Below, piece after piece: positions 18,118 to 26,617 of a stretch of DNA of 64,000 nucleotides. The notes beneath the pieces are model-generated. The model did no database searches, had not been told where the DNA came from, and saw nothing but the letters and a program-made list of their open reading frames with translations. Numbering within the stretch: the stretch's first letter is position 1; each line of letters starts with the position of its first letter. The position numbers and the translations under genes were made by a program. The stretch is from Actinomadura hibisca NBRC 15177 (GTDB taxonomy: Bacteria; Actinomycetota; Actinomycetes; Streptosporangiales; Streptosporangiaceae): assembly GCF_001552635.1 (NCBI RefSeq), contig NZ_BCRO01000011.1, forward strand, positions 186,001 through 250,000. The letters are read 5' to 3'.

Positions 18118-18963
18118 ATGCGTGTTGCCAACGTGTCGGGCCGGCTCGCCCTGATCGACGATCAGGGCGCGGCCGTCGACGTGGAGCGGGCGAGCGGAGG
18201 CCGGTTCTCCTCCTCGCCGCAGGCGGTCTACGACGAGTGGACGCGGTTCCGCGCCTGGGCGGAGAGCGCCGAGCTGCCGCCGGGCGAGCCCTTCGACGCC
18301 CGCGACCTGGGCGCGCCCGCCCCGGCTCCCCGCCAAGTGCTGGCGGCCGGGCTCAACTACCGGGACCACGCGAGCGAGTCCGGCTTTGACGCGCCGGAAG
18401 GGCTGCCGCCGGTCTTCACCAAGTTCGCCAGCAGCATCACCGGGCCCGTGACCGAGGTGCGGCTGCCCGAGGGCGGCCACACCGACTGGGAGGTGGAGCT
18501 CGTCGCGGTCATCGGCGTCGAGGCGCGCGACGTCTCGGCGGACGAGGCGTGGGGGCACGTGGCCGGGCTAGCGGTGGGCCAGGACATCTCGGAGCGGATC
18601 ACCCAGCTCCAGGGGCCCGCGCCCCAGTTCGGCCTGGGCAAGTCCTTCCCCGGGTTCGCGCCGATCGGCCCGTGGCTGGTGACGCCGGACGGCCTCGCCG
18701 ACCCCGACGACCTCGAACTGAGCTGCGCGATCAACGGCGAGCAGGTGCAGAAGAGCCGCACCGGCAACCTGATCTTCTCGGTTCCGCAGCTGGTCGCGCG
18801 GCTGTCGGCCGTGCTGTCGCTGCTGCCCGGCGACGTGCTGTTCACCGGCACGCCCGCCGGGGTCGGCCTCGGCCGCGACCCGCAGCGCTGGCTGGCCGAC
18901 GGGGACGAGCTGGTCAGCCGGATCGAGGGCATCGGCGAGTTGCGGCAGACGTTCGTCGGCTGA
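18118..18963 (+). CDS. Fumarylacetoacetate hydrolase family protein
   Basis: A 281-residue FAH-fold enzyme. The signature LAAGLNYRDHASESG (about 77-91), FTKFASSITGP, and the metal ligands in DWEVELVAVIG (E-x-E) and QDISERITQ are present, ending LFTGTPAGVGLGRDP. The family cleaves C-C bonds of beta-diketo acids or acts as hydratase/decarboxylase in meta-cleavage pathways. RBS AAGGAG precedes ATG 18118. It is the last gene of the unit that starts with the VOC dioxygenase, and a strong hairpin follows. It likely handles the ring-cleavage product. Confidence 0.92.
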   Translation: MRVANVSGRLALIDDQGAAVDVERASGGRFSSSPQAVYDEWTRFRAWAESAELPPGEPFDARDLGAPAPAPRQVLAAGLNYRDHASESGFDAPEGLPPVFTKFASSITGPVTEVRLPEGGHTDWEVELVAVIGVEARDVSADEAWGHVAGLAVGQDISERITQLQGPAPQFGLGKSFPGFAPIGPWLVTPDGLADPDDLELSCAINGEQVQKSRTGNLIFSVPQLVARLSAVLSLLPGDVLFTGTPAGVGLGRDPQRWLADGDELVSRIEGIGELRQTFVG

Positions 18964-18981
18964 CCTTCGTGCGTTGACGGC

Positions 18982-19020
18982 GCGCGGCCGTGGCGACGGG
19001 CTCCGTCGCCACGGCCGCGC
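18982..19020. terminator. Bidirectional hairpin between convergent genes
   Basis: A perfect 18-bp stem (18982-18999 with 19003-19020) and a 3-nt GCT loop lies between the convergent FAH-family and alpha/beta hydrolase genes. It is extremely GC-rich and lacks a T-run, but its position fits a terminator for both. Confidence 0.75.
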
Positions 19021-19024
19021 CCGT

Positions 19025-19918
19025 TCAGGCGGCCCGGACCCGCCGGGTCGTGGAGCAGGTGTAGGCGAAGGCGAGCTGCTGGAGGTGCAGCCTCGCGCCG
19101 AGAAGGTGGTGGTCGAGCGAGTGGCCGACCCCCGGAGCGATCTCTGCCGTGGCCCCCGCCCCGGCCGCGAAGCACGCCACGAACTCGGCCAGCGCCTCGG
19201 GCGAGGTGTCCCAGAGCGCGTCGTGCTCGGCCAGCACGTTGTGCACCGGCACCGCCACCTGGGCGGCGACCTTCGCCAGCCGCTCCCGCGCCCAGACCGG
19301 CGCGCGCCTCAACTCGACCATGGGCGTCGGCGCGTAGGAGCCGTGGGCCGCCTCCCGGGCCGCCTCGGTGAAGCTGCCCTCGGGCCCGAACATCACCGCG
19401 TCCCGCTGGGGCACCGGCAGGTCGATCATGTCGCCCGCCGGGATGGCCGCGAGCTGCTCCGACGCGCCGCCCGCCGGGATGCGCGCGCCCATCCCGGTGA
19501 CGGCGACGCCCGCCAGCGGCCACGCGGGGCGGCGGGCCGCGACCTCCAGGCAGATCATCCCGCCGATCGAGTGGCCGACGAGCACCACCTCGCGGGCCGG
19601 AAGATCCGCGACGCTGCGGGCGATCACCTCGTCCAGGATCTCGGCCTGGCGGGCGAAGTCGTTCTCCTCTTCCGGCAGCGTCCCGCTGTCTCCGTAGCCG
19701 GGGCGGTCGACCGTCAGGAACGGGAAGCCGTTGCGGGCCGCGAGGTCGGCGAACGAACCGAGCGGCCCGCCGGGCACGTCGAAGTACGCGCTGGTGTAGG
19801 TCCCGCCGTGCAGGCCGACCAGAAGCGGGACGCCCTCGACCTCGACGCCGGGGGGACGGTACCTGGTCGCCACGGTGACGTCGCCGACGACGATGCGGTC
19901 TTCCCTGCGGTTTTTCAC
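19025..19918 (-). CDS. Alpha/beta hydrolase
   Basis: A 297-residue alpha/beta hydrolase. The oxyanion HGG (GLHGGTYTS, about 36), nucleophile Ser in VGHSIGG (about 115-121), acid Asp in LAEHDALWD and catalytic His in GVGHSLDHH are all visible. No signal peptide. It is divergent from the flavin monooxygenase, and the shared promoter region contains operator copy D, so it is probably in the same regulon. It could hydrolyse a C-C bond of a ring-cleavage product or an ester of the starting compound. Confidence 0.88.
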   Translation of the reverse strand: MKNRREDRIVVGDVTVATRYRPPGVEVEGVPLLVGLHGGTYTSAYFDVPGGPLGSFADLAARNGFPFLTVDRPGYGDSGTLPEEENDFARQAEILDEVIARSVADLPAREVVLVGHSIGGMICLEVAARRPAWPLAGVAVTGMGARIPAGGASEQLAAIPAGDMIDLPVPQRDAVMFGPEGSFTEAAREAAHGSYAPTPMVELRRAPVWARERLAKVAAQVAVPVHNVLAEHDALWDTSPEALAEFVACFAAGAGATAEIAPGVGHSLDHHLLGARLHLQQLAFAYTCSTTRRVRAA

Positions 19919-19987
19919 GGAGCACTCCTGACCTGGCGGATCGGGCGGGCGCTGGTGACCCGCATCACTCTGCTATAAGCTAGCGAA

Positions 19988-20003
19988 TATATTTGATAAC
20001 AGC
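19988..20003. promoter_or_regulatory. Putative GntR operator copy D
   Basis: TATATTTGATAACAGC is the exact reverse complement of copy C. It lies between the divergent alpha/beta hydrolase (start 19918) and monooxygenase (start 20020) genes and is flanked by CTAGC (19980-19984) and GCTAG (20002-20006). Confidence 0.6.
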
Positions 20004-20019
20004 TAGGGATCGAGGTCTC

Positions 20020-21627
20020 GTGCTCACATCCCAGGTCGTACCGGACAGCGTTCCGGTCCTGGTCGCCGGTGGCGGGCCGGTCGGGCTCGCGGTCGCCGTG
20101 GAACTCGGCCACCACGGCGTGCCCTGCGTCGTCGTGGAGCCCCGGGAGGAGGTCTCCTGGTTGCGCCCGCGCGCCAAGACCACCTCCGCGCGGACGATGG
20201 AGCACTTCCGCCGCTGGGGCCTGGCCGGTGAGCTGCGCGAGCGCGCGCCGCTGCCGGTGTCCTGGTCGCACGAGGCGGTGTTCTGCACCGGGCTGGCGGG
20301 CCGGGAGATCACCCGTTTCACCGGTTGCCTCGGGCTGGACCTCACCGGCTCCGACCTGGTCGCGGAGGCGGGGCAGCAGGTGCCGCAGCCCGTGGTGGAG
20401 GACCTGCTGCGGCGGGCGGCCGGGTCGCGCCTGGTCACGGGGCGGCGCGTGGTCGCCGTCGAACCGGTCGCCGACGGTGTGCTGGTGGACGTCGCGGACC
20501 GGGACGGGAACGTCCAGCGCGTGCACGCCGGTTACGTGGTCGGGTGCGAGGGGGCGCGCAGCGTGGTCCGGGACGCTCTCGGAGCCCGCTACGAGGGCGT
20601 GGACACGAGCCGCCCCAACCTCAGCATCGCCTTCCGTTCCCCCGGCCTCGCGGCCCAGGTTCCTTTCGGTCCCGCCGTCCACTACTGGGTGCTCAACCCG
20701 GAGCAGCCCGGCTTGGTGGGCCGTCTCGATCTGGAGGACACCTGGTGGTGCATCGCGCAGGGGGTTGATGCCGCCACCACTCCGTTCACTCCAGAGCAAC
20801 TCCTGCACAACGTCCTCGGCGTCCGGGTGCCGGTGGAGATCCTGGCCACCGACTCCTGGCACGCGCGCATGCTCCTGGCCGACCGGTACGGCGACCGGCG
20901 CATGTTCATCGCGGGCGACGCCGCGCACCAGAACCCGCCCTGGGGCGGGCACGGCTTCAACACCGGCATCGGCGACGCGGTCAATCTCGGCTGGAAGCTG
21001 GCGGCCGTCATCAAGGGCTGGGCGCCGCCCGCCCTGCTGGCGACCTACGAGGCCGAGCGCAGGCCGGTGGCCGCGCGGACCATCGACGAAGCGGTGCGGA
21101 ACATGAGCACCCTGGCTCCGGAGTTGTCCGATCCCCGTCTCGTCGAAAGCGAAGGGTTCGAGCTGGCCCGCCCGGCCGTGGCTGCCGCCGTGCAGGCGGC
21201 CAAGGCCAGGGAGTTCCACAGCCTGCCGCTGACGCTGGGCTACGACTACGCGGCCTCCCCCGTCGTCGCAGGTGAAGCCGGGGGTGCGGGCAGGGACGCC
21301 AGCGAGGACGAGCGGGAGTACCGGCCGACCGCCGCACCGGGCCACCGGCTGCCGCACCGCTGGCTGGCTCCCGGCGACTCGCTCTACGACCACCTCGGCC
21401 GGGACTTCACGCTGCTCGGCGACCTGTCGTCACCGGCCGCCGAAGGACTCGTCAAGGCGGCGCAGGCCGAGGGCGTCCCCCTGGACACCTTCGACCTGCG
21501 CGGATCCCAGTGGCATGACCTGTTCGGTGCCGCACTGGTGCTGGTGCGCCCGGACCAACACGTCGCCTGGCGCGGCGACGGAACGGACGACCCGGGTGCC
21601 GTCGTGCGCATGGCCATCGGCGGCTGA
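20020..21627 (+). CDS. FAD-dependent aromatic hydroxylase (PheA/TfdB/MhpA type)
   Basis: A 535-residue class A flavoprotein monooxygenase that would hydroxylate a phenolic ring with NAD(P)H and O2. The FAD Rossmann motif GGGPVG is at about 17-22; the DG-type motif is in YVVGCEGARSVVRDALGA; the GD motif is in FIAGDAAHQNPPWGGHG followed by NTGIGDAVNLGWKL. A C-terminal thioredoxin-like region follows, as in phenol hydroxylases. GTG 20020 is chosen (GATCGAGG RBS); the longer frame starts inside operator copy D. It probably feeds the catechol substrate of the VOC dioxygenase. Confidence 0.9.
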   Translation: MLTSQVVPDSVPVLVAGGGPVGLAVAVELGHHGVPCVVVEPREEVSWLRPRAKTTSARTMEHFRRWGLAGELRERAPLPVSWSHEAVFCTGLAGREITRFTGCLGLDLTGSDLVAEAGQQVPQPVVEDLLRRAAGSRLVTGRRVVAVEPVADGVLVDVADRDGNVQRVHAGYVVGCEGARSVVRDALGARYEGVDTSRPNLSIAFRSPGLAAQVPFGPAVHYWVLNPEQPGLVGRLDLEDTWWCIAQGVDAATTPFTPEQLLHNVLGVRVPVEILATDSWHARMLLADRYGDRRMFIAGDAAHQNPPWGGHGFNTGIGDAVNLGWKLAAVIKGWAPPALLATYEAERRPVAARTIDEAVRNMSTLAPELSDPRLVESEGFELARPAVAAAVQAAKAREFHSLPLTLGYDYAASPVVAGEAGGAGRDASEDEREYRPTAAPGHRLPHRWLAPGDSLYDHLGRDFTLLGDLSSPAAEGLVKAAQAEGVPLDTFDLRGSQWHDLFGAALVLVRPDQHVAWRGDGTDDPGAVVRMAIGG

Positions 21628-21672
21628 GCCCGGCCAGGAGGCCCGGCCGCAAAGCCCAACCACGAGGCCCGG

Positions 21673-22326
21673 CTACGAGGTCGGCCGGAGACCTCGCTCG
21701 ATCAGGTCGATCAGGTCGTGGACGGCGGGGTCGGTCAGCTCGTCCGGGAGCCCGCGTAGAGGGCCGTCGATGAGCAGGACCGCCAGGCCGTGCACGCACG
21801 ACCACACCAGGAACTCCGCCCCCGGCCGGCGCTCGGGGGACATGAGGTCGCAGGCGACCAGGTCGTCCAGAGCCGCGCCGAGCAGCTGGAACGGGGTCAT
21901 TCCGCCCTGCCCGGCAGAAGCGGTGGCCTGGGCCTGGGCCATGTCGTCGGGGACGTAGAAGGCGGCGCGGAACAGCCCGGGTTCGGTCCGGGCGAAGCGC
22001 AGGTAGCCGGTGCCGACCGCGCGGAAGCGGGCGAGGGCCGTCTGAGCTGGGTCGTCGCTGGGTGGGAGGGCGGCGAGATCTTCCTCCATGGCGTGCGCCA
22101 GCTCGGCCATGGCCTGGAGGGAGACCGCCTGCACCAGGGCGTCACGGCTGGGGAAGTGCCGGTAGGCGGCGTTGGGCGAGACGCCCGCCCGTCGGGTGGC
22201 CTCACGCAGGGCGATCATGTCGGGCCCTCCGGCGCGGGCCAGTTCGGTTCCGGCGTCCAGCAGGGCTTGATGCAGGTTGCCGTGGCGGTAGGTGTCGCGT
22301 GCGGGCTTGCCGGAACGCTCGGGCAT
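21673..22326 (-). CDS. TetR-family transcriptional regulator
   Basis: A 217-residue regulator. The N-terminal HTH (about 10-60) is recognisable: RHGNLHQALLDAGTELA and ALREATRRAGVSPNAAYRHFPSRDALVQAV. The C-terminal part is a WHG/TetR_C-like ligand domain. ATG 22326 with a GAAAGG RBS is chosen, because the longer frame runs through the operators. It is divergent from the DUF998 gene, and two GTGGAC-N3-GTCCAC palindromes lie between them, so it most likely represses both directions. Confidence 0.9.
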   Translation of the reverse strand: MPERSGKPARDTYRHGNLHQALLDAGTELARAGGPDMIALREATRRAGVSPNAAYRHFPSRDALVQAVSLQAMAELAHAMEEDLAALPPSDDPAQTALARFRAVGTGYLRFARTEPGLFRAAFYVPDDMAQAQATASAGQGGMTPFQLLGAALDDLVACDLMSPERRPGAEFLVWSCVHGLAVLLIDGPLRGLPDELTDPAVHDLIDLIERGLRPTS

Positions 22327-22343
22327 GGCCGGGAACCTTTCAA

Positions 22344-22358
22344 GTGGACAGCGTCCAC
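22344..22358. promoter_or_regulatory. TetR operator 1
   Basis: GTGGACAGCGTCCAC, a palindrome with 6-bp arms and a 3-bp centre, 17 bp before the TetR start codon. A second copy lies 32 bp away, edge to edge. Confidence 0.65.
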
Positions 22359-22390
22359 ATGAGTATGCCATGATCCTGCCACGCCCAAAT

Positions 22391-22405
22391 GTGGACGCCG
22401 TCCAC
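22391..22405. promoter_or_regulatory. TetR operator 2
   Basis: GTGGACGCCGTCCAC, extending to ATGTGGAC/GTCCACAT (22389-22407). It lies 54 bp before the DUF998 start; together with copy 1 it defines a two-site divergent operator. Confidence 0.65.
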
Positions 22406-22459
22406 ATACTGGTTCCCCCACCCCTCCCGACCGGAATCCGCAGACCAAGGAGCCTTCTC

Positions 22460-23137
22460 ATGACGCACACCATCGACGCCCCGGCCACCACCTCCCGCCC
22501 CGCGCACGCCGCCCGCCCGGCGGTCCGGCCCCTGCTCGCCTGCGGCATCGCCGCCGGACCGCTGTTCCTGGCGGTCGGCGTGATCCAGGGCCTGCTGCGC
22601 GACGGCTACGACTTCACCCGCAACGCCATCAGCCAGCTCAGCCTCGGCGACCTGGGCTGGATCCAGGAGACCAGCTTCGTGCTCACCGGCGTGCTGGTCA
22701 TCGTCGGCGCGGTCGGGACGCGGCGGGCGCTGGCCGGTGGGCCCGGCGGCACCTGGGCGCCCCGGCTGATCGCCGTGTTCGGCGCGTCGTTCCTGGTCAG
22801 CGCGGTGTTCGCCGCCGACCCCGGCGCGGGCTTCCCCGCCGGGACGCCCGATGGCCCGACCGCCACGCTCAGCACGAGCGGCGCCGTCCACATGGTCGGC
22901 GGCATGGTCGGCTACCTGGCGCTGTGCGCGACGTTCCTCGTGCTGGCCCGGCGCTTCTCGGCCCAGGGCCAGCGCGGCTGGGCGCTGGCCTCGCGGATCG
23001 TCCCGGCGGCGGTCGTGGCCGGTTTCGCCGGTTCCGCCGCCGGCGTGCTGTTCTTCACCGCCGGGGCGGCGCTGGGCCTGGTGTGGCTCAGCGCGACGAT
23101 CACCCGGCTCGCCACCGCGCCGTCGGTCCAGCGGTAA
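22460..23137 (+). CDS. DUF998 family membrane protein
   Basis: A 225-residue polytopic membrane protein with about six hydrophobic helices (first at about 28-45, LLACGIAAGPLFLAVGVIQG). The DUF998 pattern FTRNAISQLSLGDLGWIQ follows helix 1. Function of the family is not established. ATG 22460 has an AAGGAG RBS. It heads the TetR-controlled unit and is followed 55 bp later by an alpha/beta hydrolase. Confidence 0.85.
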   Translation: MTHTIDAPATTSRPAHAARPAVRPLLACGIAAGPLFLAVGVIQGLLRDGYDFTRNAISQLSLGDLGWIQETSFVLTGVLVIVGAVGTRRALAGGPGGTWAPRLIAVFGASFLVSAVFAADPGAGFPAGTPDGPTATLSTSGAVHMVGGMVGYLALCATFLVLARRFSAQGQRGWALASRIVPAAVVAGFAGSAAGVLFFTAGAALGLVWLSATITRLATAPSVQR

Positions 23138-23192
23138 CCCCCGGACCATCGCCCCGCCTCGTCCTCCCCTGCGCAAGAACGGAAACCAACCA

Positions 23193-24038
23193 ATGCACGG
23201 CATGATGAACGACGTCCAGACCAACACCCTCCAGGTGCCCGGCGCACGCCTGCACTACGAGGTCCGCGGCACGGGACCGCTGCTGCTGATGATCCCCGGC
23301 GCGCCCGCCGACGCCGGGGCGCTGGCCGGACTGGCGGCGTGCCTGTCCGACCGCTACACCGTGGTCACCTACGACCAGCGCGGCCTGTCGCGCAGCCCCC
23401 TGTCGGAGCCGCCCGCCGACACCGGCGTGCCGGTCTTCGCCGACGACGCCTCCCGGCTGCTGGCCGCCCTGGGCGACGAGCCCGCCTACGTGCTGGGCAA
23501 CAGCGGCGGCGCGCTCACCGCCCTGGACCTGGCGGCCCGCCACCCCGAGCAGGTGCGCGCCCTGGTCGTGCACGAGCCGCCGCTCCCCGAGCTGCTGCCC
23601 GACCGCGACCGCTGGCGGGCGGCGTTCCAGGACGTCCACGACACCTACCGCGAGCACGGCGCGGGCGCGGCGATGGGCAAGTTCATCGTCACCGTGGACG
23701 GTCCCGGCAGCGCGCCCCCGGCGATGCCCGACCCGTCCCAGATGCCGCCCGAGGCGCTGGAGATGATGGGTCGCATCCAGGGCAATATGGACTACTTCCT
23801 GGCGCACGTGCTGCTGCCCGTGTTGCGCTTCGTCCCCGACGTCGCGGCGCTGCGCTCCGGCCCGGTGCCGGTGACCGTCGGTGTCGGGGACGCCTCGGGC
23901 GACGGCGTTCCCGCCCTGTCGGCCCGGGTGCTGGCCGAGCGGCTCGGCGTCCGGCCGGTAGCCTTCCCCGGCGACCACCAGGGCCTGGCGATCGACGTCG
24001 CCACCAGCGCCGAGCTGGTCCACGCCGCCTTCGCCTGA
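23193..24038 (+). CDS. Alpha/beta hydrolase
   Basis: A 281-residue alpha/beta hydrolase. The strand before the oxyanion loop reads PLLLMIPGAPADAGA, the nucleophile elbow is VLGNSGGALTALD (Ser at about 107), and the catalytic His is in FPGDHQGLA near the C-terminus. TVVTYDQRGLSRS is the typical D-x-R-G-x-x-x-S loop. The start is ATG 23193 (ATGs at 23202 and 23205 are alternatives; the RBS is weak). It is second in the TetR-controlled unit. Substrate unknown. Confidence 0.88.
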   Translation: MHGMMNDVQTNTLQVPGARLHYEVRGTGPLLLMIPGAPADAGALAGLAACLSDRYTVVTYDQRGLSRSPLSEPPADTGVPVFADDASRLLAALGDEPAYVLGNSGGALTALDLAARHPEQVRALVVHEPPLPELLPDRDRWRAAFQDVHDTYREHGAGAAMGKFIVTVDGPGSAPPAMPDPSQMPPEALEMMGRIQGNMDYFLAHVLLPVLRFVPDVAALRSGPVPVTVGVGDASGDGVPALSARVLAERLGVRPVAFPGDHQGLAIDVATSAELVHAAFA

Positions 24039-24068
24039 CCCCACCCCCGCCAGCAGAGAGGCCCCGAC

Positions 24069-24278
24069 ATGACCGCACCGGCCAAGGGCGACCCCACCAG
24101 CTACTTCCCCGCGATCGAGAAGAAGTACGGCCGCCCCGTGCAGGAGTGGATCGACCTCATCGGCTCCTCGCCCCTGACCAAGCACATGGAGCTCGTCGGC
24201 TGGCTGAAGACCGAGCACGGCCTTGGCCACGGCCACGCCAACGCCCTGGTCGCCCACACTCTCGCCAGCAAGAAATAG
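24069..24278 (+). CDS. DUF4287 domain protein
   Basis: A 69-residue protein matching the DUF4287 pattern: YFPAIEKKYGRPVQEWIDLI, then KHMELVGWLKTEHGLGHGHANALVAH. It is predicted helical and cytoplasmic. The function is uncharacterised; the domain is often found alone or fused to DUF5655. The start ATG 24069 follows CAGAGAGGCCCC, 30 bp after the alpha/beta hydrolase, so it closes the operon. A terminator hairpin follows. Confidence 0.85.
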   Translation: MTAPAKGDPTSYFPAIEKKYGRPVQEWIDLIGSSPLTKHMELVGWLKTEHGLGHGHANALVAHTLASKK

Positions 24279-24293
24279 CCCGGCCGCCTTCCG

Positions 24294-24323
24294 TCCCGTG
24301 AGCACCGCCCGGCGCTCACGGGA
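24294..24323. terminator. Hairpin between convergent genes
   Basis: A perfect 10-bp stem TCCCGTGAGC/GCTCACGGGA with a 10-nt loop lies 15 bp past the DUF4287 stop and 26 bp past the end of the convergent LLM gene. Confidence 0.7.
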
Positions 24324-24349
24324 TGCGGCGTTTCTCCGCAGGGTGCGCG

Positions 24350-25306
24350 TCAGCCGCGCACGCGGGGCAGGATCTCGTTCTTGTAGAAGTCGAAGAACTC
24401 CGGCGAGGTCGGCCCCACCTGGTTGATGTAGACCTCGTCGAAGCCCGCGTCCACGTAGGTCTTCACCATCTGCACGTGGCGGTCGACGTCCGGGCCGCAC
24501 GCCACGTTCTGGCGGACGGTGTCCTCGGTGACCAGCTCCGCCGCCCCGGCGAAGTGGCGCGGCACCTGGAGCACCTGCCCGGCCTCGCCCGGGATCTGCT
24601 CGTTGCGCCACCGGTGGTGGACGGTCTTGACCGCCTCGTCCTCGTCGGGCCCCCAGCACACCTTGAAACCGCCGAGGGTGGGCTTGCCCTCTCCCCCGGC
24701 CTCGCGGAACCGGTCCAGGACGTCCTTGTCGGGCTTGGTGGTGACGAGGCCGTCGCCGACGCGGGCCGCGAGCCCGGCGCTCTTGGGACCGTACGCCGAG
24801 ACGTGGATGGGCGGCGGGGTGTCGGGCAGCGTGTAGATGCGCGCGGTGTCCACCGTGTAGTGCCGGCCGCGATGGGTGACCATCTTGCCGCTCCACAACT
24901 CGCGGAGCACCTCGATGGACTCCTCCAGCATCTCCAGGCGGACGCTGGTGGGCGGCCACGGCCCGCCGAGGATGTGCTCGTTGAGGGCCTCGCCGCTGCC
25001 CACGCCGAGCCGGAACCGGCCCTTCAGCATGACCTGGCTGGTCGCGGCGGCCTGCGCGATGATCGCGGGATGGACGCGCGTGGTCGGGCAGGTCACCGCC
25101 GTGGTGACCGGGATGGACACGCGCTGCGACAACCCGCCGATCACCGACCAGACGAACGGGCTGTGGCCCTGCTCGTCCAGCCAGGGGTGGAAGTGGTCGG
25201 AGATCCAGAGCCCCTCGAACCCCGCCCGCTCGGCCAGCTCGGCCTGCCGGAGGAGCTCGTCCGGGTCGTGCTCCTCGCAGCTCAGGAAATAGCCGAACAG
25301 CGTCAT
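24350..25306 (-). CDS. F420-dependent LLM-class oxidoreductase (TIGR03557-like)
   Basis: A 318-residue luciferase-like monooxygenase-fold protein close to F420-dependent glucose-6-phosphate dehydrogenase relatives. Family motifs include GFEGLWISDHFHPW (about 31-44), TTAVTCPTTRVHPAIIAQAAAT, and GRFRLGVGSGEALNEHI. It would transfer hydride with cofactor F420, which supports an actinobacterial host. It is the last gene on the minus strand of the block starting with the aminotransferase, 101 bp after the amidohydrolase; it may have its own promoter. Confidence 0.9.
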   Translation of the reverse strand: MTLFGYFLSCEEHDPDELLRQAELAERAGFEGLWISDHFHPWLDEQGHSPFVWSVIGGLSQRVSIPVTTAVTCPTTRVHPAIIAQAAATSQVMLKGRFRLGVGSGEALNEHILGGPWPPTSVRLEMLEESIEVLRELWSGKMVTHRGRHYTVDTARIYTLPDTPPPIHVSAYGPKSAGLAARVGDGLVTTKPDKDVLDRFREAGGEGKPTLGGFKVCWGPDEDEAVKTVHHRWRNEQIPGEAGQVLQVPRHFAGAAELVTEDTVRQNVACGPDVDRHVQMVKTYVDAGFDEVYINQVGPTSPEFFDFYKNEILPRVRG

Positions 25307-25407
25307 GGTCCCCCCTGAAACGCGACGGTTGGCGCACTGCGCTGGGGAGCTACCCGGGGATATCGCCGGAAATCTCCCTCGGGCGGCAAAGATTCGCCCT
25401 CGGGCCG

Positions 25408-26598
25408 CTACTTCGGACGGCGGTGGACCCGGCCCTCCTTCATGACGAAGCAGACCTCGCCGAGCACCTCGACGTCGGCGAACGGGTCGCCGGGGACCGC
25501 GATCAGGTCGGCGGTGGCCCCGGCCTCGATGCGTCCGAGATCAGGGCGGCCGAGGAGTTCGGCGGCCACCGTCGTCGCCGCGCGCAAGGCGCGCAGCGGT
25601 GCGACGCCCGACCGGACCATGGTGGGGAACTCCCGCCAGCTCTCGGCGTGGTCGAACATGCCCGCGTCGGTGCCGAACGCGAGGGTGAGGGCGCTGCGGC
25701 CGATCCGGGTCATTCCGGCGCGGAGGTCGTCGGCGTTGCGGGCGACCAGCTCGCGCGCGCCGGGCGGCTTGCCCGTCCAGAAATCGTCGTCGTCCAGGCG
25801 CTCCAGGTGCCTGTGGCACACGTACAGGGTCGGGACGACGGGTCGGCCGCTCGCGGCGATCTCGGCGAGGGTGGCGTCGGAGCACAGCTGGGCGTGCTCG
25901 ATCGTGGTCACGCCCGCGCGCAGGGCGCGGCGCACGCTCTCGTCGGTGAAGGCGTGCACGGCGGTGGGCAGGCCGCGGTCGCGGGCGGCGGCCACCAGCG
26001 CCGCCATCTCGCGCTCGCCGTAGCCGACGTGCTGGGGGCGGTCCAGCTTGTTGATCATGCCGCCGGTGCCGGCGAACTTGATCCAGTCCGCGCCGTCGCG
26101 GGCCTGCTCGCGCACGGTGCGCACGATCTCGTCGACGCCGTCGGCGAGCGCGCCCCGCTCGCAGCAGGAGCCGTACCCGGTGTCGTCGCCGTGCCCGCCG
26201 CGCGCGGAGATCATGCGGGGCGCGACGAACATCCGCGGTCCCGCGACGTCGCCGGAGGCCACGGCGTCGCGGACGGCGACCATGGCGTGGCCGGGGCTCT
26301 GGCCGCCGAGGTCGCGGACGGTGGTGAAGCCGTGGTCGAGCAGCGTCCGCAGGACGGGCACCGCCGCCATCGCCTCCTGCGCCGCCGACTGCGCCTTGGC
26401 GAGGTGCACGTGGCAGTCGATGAGCCCGGGGAGCAGGACGGCGTCGCCGAGGTCGAGGACGTTCGCGCCGGTGGGCCGGCGCACGCGGGCGCCGATCTGG
26501 TGGATCCGGCCGTCCCGCACCAGGACCTCGCGGCGTCCGAGCAGGCCGCCCGCCGTCCCGTCCCAGCAGTTCTCCGCGACGATCACCGTGTCCGTCAC
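25408..26598 (-). CDS. Metal-dependent amidohydrolase
   Basis: A 396-residue amidohydrolase. Metal-binding HVH is in GLIDCHVHLAKAQ (about 60-66), the bridging Lys in GADWIKFAGTGG, His in TAVHAFTD and TIEHAQL, and Asp in FGTDAGMFDH. It belongs to the prolidase/imidazolonepropionase-like group and is related to, but clearly different from, the one at 16981-18048. It starts 19 bp after the carboxymuconolactone-decarboxylase-like gene, in the tryptophan-dioxygenase operon. It could act on an N-formyl or N-acyl intermediate, but this is inference. Confidence 0.88.
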   Translation of the reverse strand: MTDTVIVAENCWDGTAGGLLGRREVLVRDGRIHQIGARVRRPTGANVLDLGDAVLLPGLIDCHVHLAKAQSAAQEAMAAVPVLRTLLDHGFTTVRDLGGQSPGHAMVAVRDAVASGDVAGPRMFVAPRMISARGGHGDDTGYGSCCERGALADGVDEIVRTVREQARDGADWIKFAGTGGMINKLDRPQHVGYGEREMAALVAAARDRGLPTAVHAFTDESVRRALRAGVTTIEHAQLCSDATLAEIAASGRPVVPTLYVCHRHLERLDDDDFWTGKPPGARELVARNADDLRAGMTRIGRSALTLAFGTDAGMFDHAESWREFPTMVRSGVAPLRALRAATTVAAELLGRPDLGRIEAGATADLIAVPGDPFADVEVLGEVCFVMKEGRVHRRPK

Positions 26599-26617
26599 CG
26601 GCGTCCTCTCCCCGTGC

